Positions 55,664 through 64,000 of a stretch of 64,000 nt of DNA are shown piece after piece. Location of the stretch: contig JADLZK010001321.1 in the NCBI GenBank assembly GCA_015847255.1, positions 83,607 to 147,606 of the forward strand, given 5' to 3'. The position numbers and the translations under genes were made by a program. Every line of letters starts with the position of its first letter. Position 1 is the stretch's first letter. The notes under the pieces are model-generated. The model made no database searches. It worked only from the letters and a program-made list of their open reading frames with translations, and was not told where the DNA came from. This DNA is from Hyparrhenia diplandra. Lineage: Eukaryota; Streptophyta; Magnoliopsida; Poales; Poaceae.

Positions 55664-56528
55664 CATCCAACATATCCCATTTATTTAACACCAAACGTAG
55701 GTAAAACACCACCCTTCTCTTCTCCCAAGTGCCAACACGTACGAGTTACAGGTAACTGACCATACAACTGATCGATACAATACAAGTAAAGCTAGGTTTG
55801 GAACAGCAACCTTACCACAAATGAGAAAGGATAGACATCGATGTCGGAGGAACATTTCACCATGGAGAATGAAGTTCACGAATCAAGGGAGCTGCTGCAA
55901 TCATTAGTAGTCCTTCACGCAAACCTGGTTTTAGCACCTGCAACCCATGAGTTTAGAAAGGCAGACCGGTGCAAAGACACATGTTTCTCCCCCCCACAGA
56001 ATTTGGATCCGACTGGAAACGAAAATTCCCTCGCGATCGTGTTCAAGGCAATGACAGGGGTGCTGTCGGAGCGCGCCATGGTTGTCGGAGCTGCCATCAG
56101 CTGAAGAACCAGCATTATGGCCAGCAATGTCAACACACCGGCTGCCCTCTTGCCACTCGCCATGCCCAACACGTCCACTGGCTATGTTTGTGGTCTGTTT
56201 CCTTAATTTTGTGTGTTCGAGTCGCTTTGATTTTTGCTCCCAAAGTTTCTCATTCTTTTGAAGGCAGAAGACAATGGCTAGATCAGTGTCACAATTGGCA
56301 AAGTAAATACGGCGACAACCGACAAGTAGTCATCCTTTGTGGGACCATGATGTTCGCACATCCAACGTATCCCCCATTTATTTAATCACCAAACATGTAG
56401 AGAAGAATACCACCCCTCTCTTCCTCCCAAAACGAATCGCTACTAGTAACGCCTAGGTTCGTGGATTATTGGAACAACAGAAAGCAACTGCGAAAGCAAA
56501 ATCGATGTCAGAACATTTCACCATGGAA
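55664..56528. repeat. direct repeat flanking the small-protein ORF
   Basis: Copy 1 (about 55664-55863) and copy 2 (about 56355-56528) share CACATCCAACRTATCCC, CATTTATTTAA, CACCAAAC, ACCACCC, CTCTTC and CTCCCAA, and after a variable part GAACATTTCACCATGGA. On the minus strand they look like two copies of a 3' UTR, as if a tandem paralogue of the small protein once lay between 56530 and 56650. Its coding part is not recognisable. Confidence 0.55.
55915..56163 (-). CDS. small secreted protein, unidentified
   Basis: The minus-strand frame from MASGKRAAGVLTLLAIMLVL to the stop at 55915 is 82 residues. Basic residues at 4-6 are followed by a hydrophobic run (AAGVLTLLAIMLVLQLMAAP) and a small-residue cleavage region (TTMA/RS), a clear signal peptide. 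The mature part (about 53 residues) has one Cys (KFCGGEK), so it is not a Cys-rich defensin-type peptide. An upstream in-frame Met (MDVLG) is less likely as start because it would place acidic residues before the signal. Possible introns cannot be excluded. 3' of it lies a segment that is repeated upstream (see the direct repeat). I do not recognise a family. Confidence 0.5.
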   Translation of the reverse strand: MASGKRAAGVLTLLAIMLVLQLMAAPTTMARSDSTPVIALNTIAREFSFPVGSKFCGGEKHVSLHRSAFLNSWVAGAKTRFA

Positions 56529-56704
56529 TGACTTGATGATTGAAGAGAGAACACAAATGAGGAAGCAAACGTCTCATTAGTGATTGGTCCACCTTGCAAA
56601 ACATGAAAAAGACAACTAAAATAGCTTTTGTAGCATGGGCTGATCAGATAGAAGAATTTGGACATCCGTCAACCAACAGCGGGTCTGGATCCAGCAGCGG
56701 GTCT

Positions 56705-58744
56705 TCAAGCAGCAGGTCCCGCCACAGCAGTCAACTCTTTCATCACCTTCTTCAACTCTTCGTGCTCCGCCAGTAGCTTCCGCAAGGACTGCATAGACGT
56801 GAGAAGATCAGATTCACCATCGAGGCGCATTTTCTGCTCCCTCGCAAACTCATGATGCAGCTCCTCAAGTTCTTCGGTGGTTTCCTCGTGGGCTGCCTGT
56901 TCATGGTTGAAGGCACATTTCCAGTCAGTCACCAGCTCTTCCAGCGCGGCTACGGATTTTTCAAGATCTGCAACAGCCCAGAACAAGTCAGCTGAGGAGC
57001 TCTATAAGTACTCAAAAAACAACTAATGGATCTGGGCATTACCTTTCTTCTCACGGCGCAAGCTAGGTTTTGTTCTTCTGGATCACTTCGTCCTTCTGGC
57101 CCGTGAGCTCCTGAATCTGGTTCCGGTACTCGGCGCACGTACTATCGTATTTCATCGCCAAGTGGGAAGCAGCCAGCTTCTCTTTCCGCAGACTCTCTTC
57201 TAGTGATTCCAGGCGAATCAGGGCGTCAGCATACCCCTCCAGTATCTCTGACTTCCGCCTGTAGCTCTTGATGATAGCCTGCAGACAACACAATCAGTAC
57301 TCGATCCAATCGTAACAATACAATTTGAGTACTTGGTCAATCAGGATTTACCTCCATATATTCACTTGTGCGGCGATGCGATTCCATCTGCAGAGCTACA
57401 TGATCTGGATCCAGCAGTGGGTCTTCAAGCAGCAGCATGTCGTCGATCGTTGCTCGGCTACTTGAGGCCTCAGGGTCCTTCATGGCCGCACTTCGCAGTG
57501 GCTCCGGATCTGATATTTCAACCTCACGGATCACCAGGGGGGCTTCTAGTACCCGCCTTGCCTCCTGCTGACCGGCCTGCTGTGCTTTACGGTCTTCAAC
57601 CGCATCCGCCGCTGGGTTTATCTCTGCATCAGCACTCGGAGTGATGAAATCTTCAATTTCCACAATAAGCTCTGCACAGCCACGAGCATTCAGCCCGGGG
57701 GCTGTATGACGTTTGACTACTAAAGTATCGACTACTTGTGACAACAACATACCTACCATGGCGACATCTTCGTCCGCAGCTGGCCTTTCCTCCATCGTCT
57801 TGTCCTGGGAGGCGGCGTGGTCACAGCCAGCTCTGCTGAGTGGCTTCCGCCATCAGCGGCAGTACTCGAACCAGTCCCATCCTAGCCAGGCTCAAGTCAG
57901 TAGATTTCCTGCATATAACAACATGGCGTCATGGTTGTGCGGCAAACGGAACAACAACACAAGTACTCGAGTACTCGGACTACTTATACACAGTTGATCT
58001 TGCCAAAAGAATTCTTGGTTCACCAAAGAATCGAAGTAATCCTTTGGCGAACACAGGCTGTCCTAGCGCAACCTGCATACTCCCAGATGGTGCAGCAACC
58101 ACTTCAGGCTCGGTTGACTGTTGCACCGCATGCTCCGCCTCAGCATCCCTGCTGGGCTTCTCGACTACTTGTGGAGACTCGTCGTCCTCCACGTCTATGA
58201 CCTCTTCGGTCATTGGCGACTTGTCCTGCGCGGCCGTAGCAGCCCGCTCAGCACTTGTCGTCTCCTGCAGCACACACAGGTGTAACAAGTCACGCACCTG
58301 CGGAATCCTTGTCACATTGCTTACATCCGGCGGGAGATCGAACTCTTCTTCCGGGTAGTTGACCATCTTCAAAGGTTATTACCTCGGGCGGCACGTCCTG
58401 AGGCTTCAGCACTTTCTTCACTAGCCGCTTGCCCACGGTTGTTCTCTTCCTCTTGGGCGGCGGCGGCACTACAACTTCAAGAACCTCCGCTGGCCTTTTC
58501 GATGAGCCAGCAGACGGGCCGGCCTTCTCCGACGCTTGCGACTTCTGTGTGATCTGTCCGAGGATGCGGCTTCAAACGAAAAATCTTCTGGAACAGGGCC
58601 CAGTGCGGCCTAATGCCCAAGAAAGCCTCGCAGAAGTGCACAAATGCAGCAATGTGGAAGATGCTGTTCGGATTCAAGTGGACATACTCGATCTTGAAGA
58701 ATTCCAGGAAGCCACGGAAGAAATCTGACATGGGCAACGCTAAC
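56705..58744 (-). pseudogene. Transposase_28-type (putative gypsy-type transposon) gene with coiled-coil C-terminus, interrupted by a CACTA element
   Basis: The visible part begins beside the CACTA at 58744 and reads GLALPMSDFFRGFLEFFKIE, YVHLNPNSIFHIAAFVHFCE, AFLGIRPHWALFQKIFRLKP. These are the core words of the plant putative gypsy-type transposon domain (Pfam Transposase_28). Basic and acidic linkers follow (58372-57980 and 57795-57353), then a coiled coil with heptads (SYRRKSEILEGYADALIRLE, SLEESLRKEKLAASHLAMKY, SVAALEELVTDWKCAFNHEQ, EELHHEFAREQKMRL). Two GT-AG introns are clear: 57279-57351 (73 bp) and 56968-57043 (76 bp). The stop is at 56705. A stop just before the second intron and some frame changes may be consensus errors. 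Function of the family is unknown. Confidence 0.7.
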
Positions 58745-59878
58745 CCTCACTACAGGAAACTGGTGCTAGCGGCGGTCGCAGCGGTCGGCGAAGGCCGAAA
58801 AACGATCGGCGAAAGGCTTCGCCGACCGTTTTGCTTCGTCGAAGCCCCTCGTCGGGGAATTTTTGGTCGGCATAAGAGATTCGCCAACCGCCCGAAAATA
58901 CAACCTTTCGGCGTAGCCGCCGCCGACCACCAAAAACGACGGTCGGCGAAGAAAAGTAGCCGTTAACGGAGTTACCGAAGTCGGCGTCCGTTCGCCATCT
59001 CTTGCCGGCCGCCTCCGCTCGGTGGGCGGTCGGCGAGCGTTCATTTCTTTTTTTTTGCCGACCGTCTTTCTAGGGGCTGTCGGCAAAGGTTTATTTTTAT
59101 TTTTAAAAAAAAATCGTCACTAACGACCGTCCATGTAGGTGCTCGGCAAATCTGATTTTTTTTTTAAAAATCCTCGCCCGACCGCCTACCGTCTTAATGC
59201 TCGGCGAAGGAGTTGCCGACCGCCTGCGCAATTGCGGTCGGCGAGCTGTGTGAATGTGGTCATGACGGCCATTTTCCCTAGCTTTGCCGACCACAATTAT
59301 GCAGGGGCGGTCGCGAAACCTCCTTCGCCAAAGCACCGTGCTCGGCGAAGCCCTGAAAAAAATGATTTTTTGTTTTCGCTTTCCCCCTTGACAAACAAAC
59401 ACATGTGTAATATATATATCATCCATTCAATCACAGAACATATATATATCGCATTGCACGCATCCGGCATATGAAACACAACGATATATCACATAAAACA
59501 AGTTGCACAAGTCTACATTGAGTCTCACAAGTCCAACATCATGTCCACAAGTGACTACGATGTTCTTACAGATTCTTGTTGGAGTCGGCAAGCTTCTGTG
59601 CTTGTCCTCTGCTGACATTTATCTATCCAACTTTGGATACAACTTATGCTACAGTTGCCCAAGGAACCACAACCTAGTAGATCACAATACATGAGCAGAT
59701 TTCTAACAGTACTCTGGTTTTTCTAACAGCCAACTGCTCCATGGTTTTTCTGGATGCACAATACCAATTATATTATAGAGAGCCATTCACCTTATTGATG
59801 CTACTTTGGAACATAATACTTTGATAATGGCAGCAATGTAGTACCTGCAGTGCACAGAATGCTAACTTACAAAGTGAC

Positions 59879-61608
59879 CTCATCAGCTAACTTCTGAAGG
59901 CTCCTCATGAATTTAGCCATGTGCATTTGCCTCACTGGTAGCTCCCTCTTCCTAAGAAATCAGTTCTGTACAGAACTATGGCCTGCTTACGCAGAGATTC
60001 AGAACAATAGCTAACTCTATGTAGAATACAATAGCAACTACAAGAAGGCTTAGAGTAATCCCAGCAAAAGAAATCTGCAATTTGAAGTGGCAATTAAACT
60101 AAGCTACGGTAAACCTTCAAAAAATGCATTGGGAAAAGTAAGGCCACTTTATCCAAGTTCAGTGTTTTGAACAAGTGCACAGCTTACCAACAGCTTTGAA
60201 GATGCTACATGCATAAAACAGTATACCATTTATTCCACTTAGCTATTACTGCTCTATTTATCAGACTCGGAGGGATTCCAGTTAAGCTCACTTACCTTCC
60301 TAGGCAGCTGTGTGTACCAGTTATCTCCGTCTTGTGCACCTCCAAGAACAGAGTCCAGACTGTAATGTAGTCAGACAAGAACACCATGAGTATGTATCAG
60401 GCCCTTCGAAAATTTGTTAATGTCACCTTGAGTCCAGCACAATGCTTTTTTCAGCAGAAGCATTGACAGATCTAGATGGCAGGCACATGGTTTGTTTTAA
60501 TAGAAAATAACAGCAAAATAAAACCCCCACGTACCAACATGATGGTCTGGGCAGTAGTCCACTTCAAACTGAGAATAAAGAACACCATGAACATCAGATC
60601 ATATACAGGTCAACTAGAGCAAAAATGAAATACATGGAATTAAAAAATGCTACTTCATCGAAACATTGAATTGACTTGACTGATAAGAGAATCAATGAAA
60701 CTACATGGAACTACTGCTTAAAATTACCTCATAGCAGTTGCTTGGCACTAGTTGTCTTCTAGAATAAGTGGCAGAACTTTGAGTTGGGACAATCCAAATT
60801 CAATAAGCTGCAGACACAACATATATAACAAATTAAGACTACACATGCCATACAGTACTTCAACTCACGAAGCAAAATAGGTTCTGCACTTACTATTTTA
60901 GGATTTGTCATCTCCACTACTAATTAATATATGGACACGAAGCCATTAACTCTTCAACCACATTGTTGAAGCTCTCCTGGTCAGTTGCATCATACACGAC
61001 CTATGGAAATATAACAAGATTAAATTAGACCCAGATTATTTACAATCTGCAGCTTTACCAACACATCCAAAGATAACATGAGTGGCTGCTGCTAAATATC
61101 CTTGGACCTAATTTCTGAAGCATTATTTTGGCCTCAAATCTTTTACTTCAGTTTATCGAGATCTGACATAATTGTAAACCATGGCAGCATTTGATACTTC
61201 TACTTTAAAGTTAGAAACGGATCTGACATATTTGTAAACCAAGGTCTCGCGGCTCCACCATGCCGTGCTAAAACAAGCTTGACCCCTCATGACCGAATCA
61301 AAGGTACTGTCGAGCTAGGCGGACTAATCAACTAACGAATCGAACAATTTCTAAGGGAAACAGTCGAAATGCAATCAAATCGAGACGTGGTGTGGAATCA
61401 GATCGAGACATAGTGGGGGATAGGCAGAACTCTCACCAAGGGCCACGGGCTCCTCCGGCGTCGTAGGGGCCTGCGCAGGGACAGGAGGTGGCAGCGGATT
61501 TGCCGGCGCGGTGGTAGTACTCTTGCTCGTCGGCGCCGCCGCCTCACACTTGACGAGGTCATCGCGGTCGCGCCACCTCGGCACACGTCGAGGCCGCAGC
61601 GGCCTCAC
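59879..61608 (-). pseudogene. chain of splice-bounded exons inside the CACTA
   Basis: Possible minus-strand exons are 61437-61608 (MRPLRPRRVPRWRDRDDLVK, then Pro/Thr-rich; donor CTTG/GTGAGA), 60925-61000 (Rab-like), 60728-60807 (CTGCAG acceptor, ATGAG/GTAAT donor), 60535-60568 (TTCTCAG acceptor, GTTG/GTACGT donor; FEVDYCPDHHV), 60296-60359 (TTACAG acceptor, GGAAG/GTAAGT donor; LDSVLGGAQDGDNWYTQLPR) and one ending at 59879 (LPVRQMHMAKFMRSLQKLAD; GAG/GTCAC donor). They may form one chimeric transcript, or come from more than one source gene. Only the Rab part is recognised. The promoter would lie near 61900-62250 (G-rich). Confidence 0.5.
60925..61000 (-). pseudogene. Rab GTPase exon fragment captured by the CACTA
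   Basis: TTTCCATAG/GTCGTGTATGATG forms an acceptor at 61001-61002. The exon reads VVYDATDQESFNNV, which matches VVYDVTDQESFNNV of the plant Rab1/RabD family (small GTPases of ER-Golgi vesicle traffic) apart from one residue. After FNNV the match is lost (VEELMASCPYIN, stop). The nucleotide-binding motifs GDSGVGKS, DTAGQ and NKxD are not found nearby. It lies within the CACTA termini, so it is a transduplicated fragment. Confidence 0.7.
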
Positions 61609-61859
61609 CCGTGACGAGGCCGCCTCACCCGCGATGAGCTCGACGCAGGCGTGGTGCTCGTGCTCGTTTGCGCCGCGAGGAAGGCCACGCGCTTGTTCCG
61701 AGGAGCAGCAGCAGGCCGAAGCAGCGGAGGAGGAGATGCGCCGGCGCTGGGGGGTGTGGAGGTGAGTTCGCCGGGGCTGCTGCGCCGCCGCGGAGGAGGA
61801 CTGGAGGAGCGAGCGTTGGGGATGGGGTGTCGGGGCTCGCGACGACGGGCGTGACCGCG

Positions 61860-62160
61860 TCGGGGTCGGGCGCGGCCGGCAGGGGGGGCGCCGCCTGCGG
61901 GCCGGCGGACGGGAGGCGGCGGGCGACGGGGCTTCGGGGCGGGGCGTCGGGGCTTCGGGGGCGGGGCTTCGGGCGACGGGGCTTCGGGGACGTGCGCCGG
62001 GACTTCGGGGGCGGGGCTTCGGGGGCGGGGCTTCGGGCGACGGGGCTTCGGGGACGTGCGCCGGGACTTCGGGGGCGGGGCGTCGGGGCCGGGCGCGGCT
62101 GGCGGGGGCGCCGCCGGCGGGCCGGCGGACAGGGAGGCGGCGGGCGACGGCTGCGACGGG
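61860..62160. repeat. G-rich tandem repeats in the CACTA
   Basis: A unit of about 60 bp containing CGACGGGGCTTCGGGGACGT and GCGCCGGGACTTCGGGG occurs twice (about 61973-62034 and 62038-62085). A larger G-rich block with GGGCCGGCGGAC and GAGGCGGCGGGCGACGG occurs at both flanks (about 61870-61930 and 62090-62150). Runs of three to six G are frequent, so G-quadruplexes are possible on the + strand. The stretch lies upstream of the captured exons in their orientation. Confidence 0.75.
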
Positions 62161-62530
62161 GAGGCAGCAGGCGTCGGCGTGTGTGTGTGCGTGCGTCTGT
62201 CTGTGAGCTGAGTGTGTGTCTGAGAGTGTGAGCTGAGTGGATAGCGTTTGAGTTTTTTTTTAATTCTTCGCCGACAGCCAGATCACGGGAGCGGTCGGCA
62301 AAGAAATTTAGGGTTTTTCGTTCTTCGTCGACAGCCGGATCAAGTTAGGTAGTCGGCAAGGCCCATCTTTGCCGGCGCCGGATATGGGCCGTAGGCAAAA
62401 GGAAATCGGGGCGTCCCTTTTTTTAAAAAATATTTTCATTCTTCGCCGAACCTTTGGATATGGGCGGTCGGCAAAGGCAATTTTGCCGCCGGCGCTGTCC
62501 CATCTTTCAAACAAAGGCTGCCTTTCTTAG

Positions 62531-63500
62531 AGCACCTTTTTCCGGCTCTAAGTATAAATTTTTTTGAATTTGCCATCACAACTTTTTACGTGCCTTAGCT
62601 ACAGTACATGGAGTTCATTGTTCAAGTTTGGAATTTTTTAAAAACTTTTTACTATATCTTATGAGTTTTCATGTTATATTTGAATTTCTTTCGAAAACTA
62701 AAATTTGAACGCAAGTGATTCGAATAGTGGATCTAAATGATTCAAAAATGATAAACATGCTTGTGAGTCTATCTTGAGTCCTCATCCATGGCCGGACACC
62801 AAAATTCGAATATCTTGTGCGTGAAACACGTCGACTCACTTGCGGGTCGATTGTTTTAAAATTCTAAAAATTCAAAACGGAGTTGAAAAATCATGAAATT
62901 TGACGAAGTTGTCCTTATATCGCATGTGTACACCGTGGAAAAAAATTTGAAGAGGTTTCATGCAAGTTTGCATCGGATTGCTAAAACCTAGACATCTCAA
63001 CTTGAGTTTTCGTTTATCACATCTTTCGGAGATGTCTTGGTAACGCCACCGAGATGCAAACATCCACCTAAATCGACTCAAACTTTTTCATAGTGTACAC
63101 ATGTGATATAAGGACAACTCGTCAAGTTTCATGATTTTTCAACTCCGTTTGTATTTTTATAGAATTTTAAAACAATGGACCCAAAGTGAGTCGACGTGTT
63201 TTCACAGACAAGATATTCGAATTTTGGTGCCCCGACCATGGATGAGGACTCAATATAGACTCACAAGCATGTTTATATTTTTTGAATCATTTAGATCCAT
63301 TATTCGAATCACTTGCGTTCAAATTTTAGTTTTCGAAAGAAATTCAAATATAACATGAAAACTCATAAAATATAGTAAAAAGATTAAAAAAAATCCCAAA
63401 CTTCAACAATGAACTCCATGTACCTGTAGCTAAGGCACGTAAAAAGTTGTGATGGCAAATAAAAAAAATTTATATACGCCGAGAGCCAAAAGGTGTTTCG
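62531..63500. repeat. long inverted repeat (hairpin) in the CACTA
   Basis: The left arm 62531-62998 and right arm 63029-63500 are reverse complements with scattered differences; the loop is 30 bp. The inner edges are GACATCTC (62991-62998) and GAGATGTC (63029-63036); the outer part pairs GCCATCACAACTTTTTACGTGC with its complement. A transcript through it would form a duplex of about 450 bp. No protein is encoded. Confidence 0.9.
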
Positions 63501-63984
63501 GCGGCAGTAATCTGCCCGAAAGCACGTGGCACGGTCAGCTGCTCGGCAAAGACGACCTTCGCCGACGCCCCTTTATGGAGTGCTTTCGCCAAGAGCCGAC
63601 GCCGTGTTTTTTCCAAGGACACGCGGCAACGCGGCATTGGTTTTATATATATATAAAAAATTCACGAGTGGAACCGAACGGCGGCGTTCGGCGAAGAAGG
63701 TTGGTCTTGCCGGCGGCCAGACGGTTGCATGTCCGGCGAAGTGTGCGTAACCGTCGACCGTTACGTTGGTGTCGAAATATCCGGACGGGGTTTCTTCGCC
63801 GACCGTTGGCGGGTAAAGAGTGTTCTTTGCCAGCGTTGCTCTTTCCGAGCACTTGGTCGTCGGCAAGACCTTCGCCCGACCGTAAACCTTTGTTAAAGCG
63901 CGGTCGGCGGTAATCTTCGCCGACCGCCAATCTGGTGGTGGTAACGTTGATCCGGGTCGGCGAAGATCTGTTTCCGTAGTTCCT

Positions 63985-64000
63985 CGCTCTACAAATAAGC
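63985..64000 (-). pseudogene. continuation of the Transposase_28-type exon beyond the CACTA
   Basis: On the minus strand the last 16 bases of the window, with one copy of the CCT duplication, give LFVER in the frame that continues as GLALPMSDFF at 58744. The frame is unbroken across the CACTA if one copy of the 3-bp duplication is kept. The 5' part of the gene lies right of the window. Confidence 0.6.

Larger units (their letters stand above)
58748..63981. mobile_element. CACTA transposon, 5.2 kb, non-autonomous
   Basis: The left end is CACTACAGGAAACTGG, and the right end inverted is AACTACGGAAACAGATC, one mismatch and one indel apart. CCT flanks both sides (58745-58747 and 63982-63984). Subterminal arrays of GGTCGGCGAAG/CTTCGCCGACC words lie at 58780-59345 and 62260-62500 plus 63480-63970. 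No TNP2-type transposase is seen. The interior contains splice-bounded exons on the minus strand, a G-rich repeat block and a long hairpin. It needs a transposase in trans. Confidence 0.88.

Noticed and set aside
58780..59345. CRISPR-like array of GGTCGGCGAAG repeats
   Set aside because: Repeats are short, irregular, in both orientations and next to a CACTA end; this is a transposon subterminal array.
61668..62231. Plus-strand 187-codon frame rich in Gly, Arg and Ala
   Set aside because: It is produced by the G-rich tandem repeats; all frames lack stops because of composition.

Overview
The window looks like nuclear DNA of a grass (Poaceae). It is almost wholly nested transposable elements with a few gene fragments. 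Grass-like signs are CACTA ends with GGTCGGCGAAG or TTTAGTCCCGG subterminal repeats, tRNA-Asp-primed Ty3-type elements with gag-protease and an Athila-type ORF, a Transposase_28-type gene, and a very GC-rich first exon of a V-ATPase proteolipid gene. I see no intact host gene. Many coding regions are broken by single-base indels. When sister LTRs are compared, the differences fall mostly in CAG/CTG/CCG and CG words, so part of the apparent decay may be consensus error at methylated sites.

Layout. 1-8338: non-autonomous Ty3-type element A on the + strand (LTR, tRNA-Asp PBS, gag, protease, Athila ORF1-like ORF, 3' noncoding module, LTR), with its 5' LTR cut by the window edge. 8376-19379: a Ty1/copia element whose leader holds a 6.1 kb LINE on the minus strand, inserted between PBS and gag. 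19380-26230: remnants, namely a gypsy LTR/PBS joined to an oppositely oriented integrase fragment, an orphan CACTA end, a second gypsy LTR and a gag split by a hAT-like insert, then AT-rich sequence with MITE-like DNA. 26430-27011: 5' part of a vacuolar H+-ATPase subunit c gene, interrupted in exon 2. 27012-43357: Ty3-type element C (minus strand, 5-bp GCGGC duplication), which carries related element B inside its left-hand LTR.

43363-50585: LTR-like DNA with GACCGGTC clusters, a minus-strand gypsy gag remnant and a second CACTA end. 50586-58744: a threefold tandem repeat of a coding segment, gene-like GC-rich islands, a MITE, a small secreted-peptide ORF, and a minus-strand Transposase_28/coiled-coil gene. 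58748-63981: a CACTA element inserted into the first visible exon of that gene (3-bp CCT duplication). It carries splice-bounded captured exons, one from a Rab GTPase, G-rich tandem repeats and a hairpin with arms of about 470 bp.

Elements A, B and C form one related group. All lack reverse transcriptase and integrase and use a tRNA-Asp PBS. They share an AAGCTTGGGGGA- or TAAGTGTGGGGGAG-type polypurine tract that also occurs a second time inside the element, GGACANNTGTCC-type palindromes in the 3' module, and paired GC-rich palindromes about 120-220 bp upstream of the LTR TATA box. They presumably depend on an autonomous partner for pol. Element C encodes two different aspartic protease domains in tandem.
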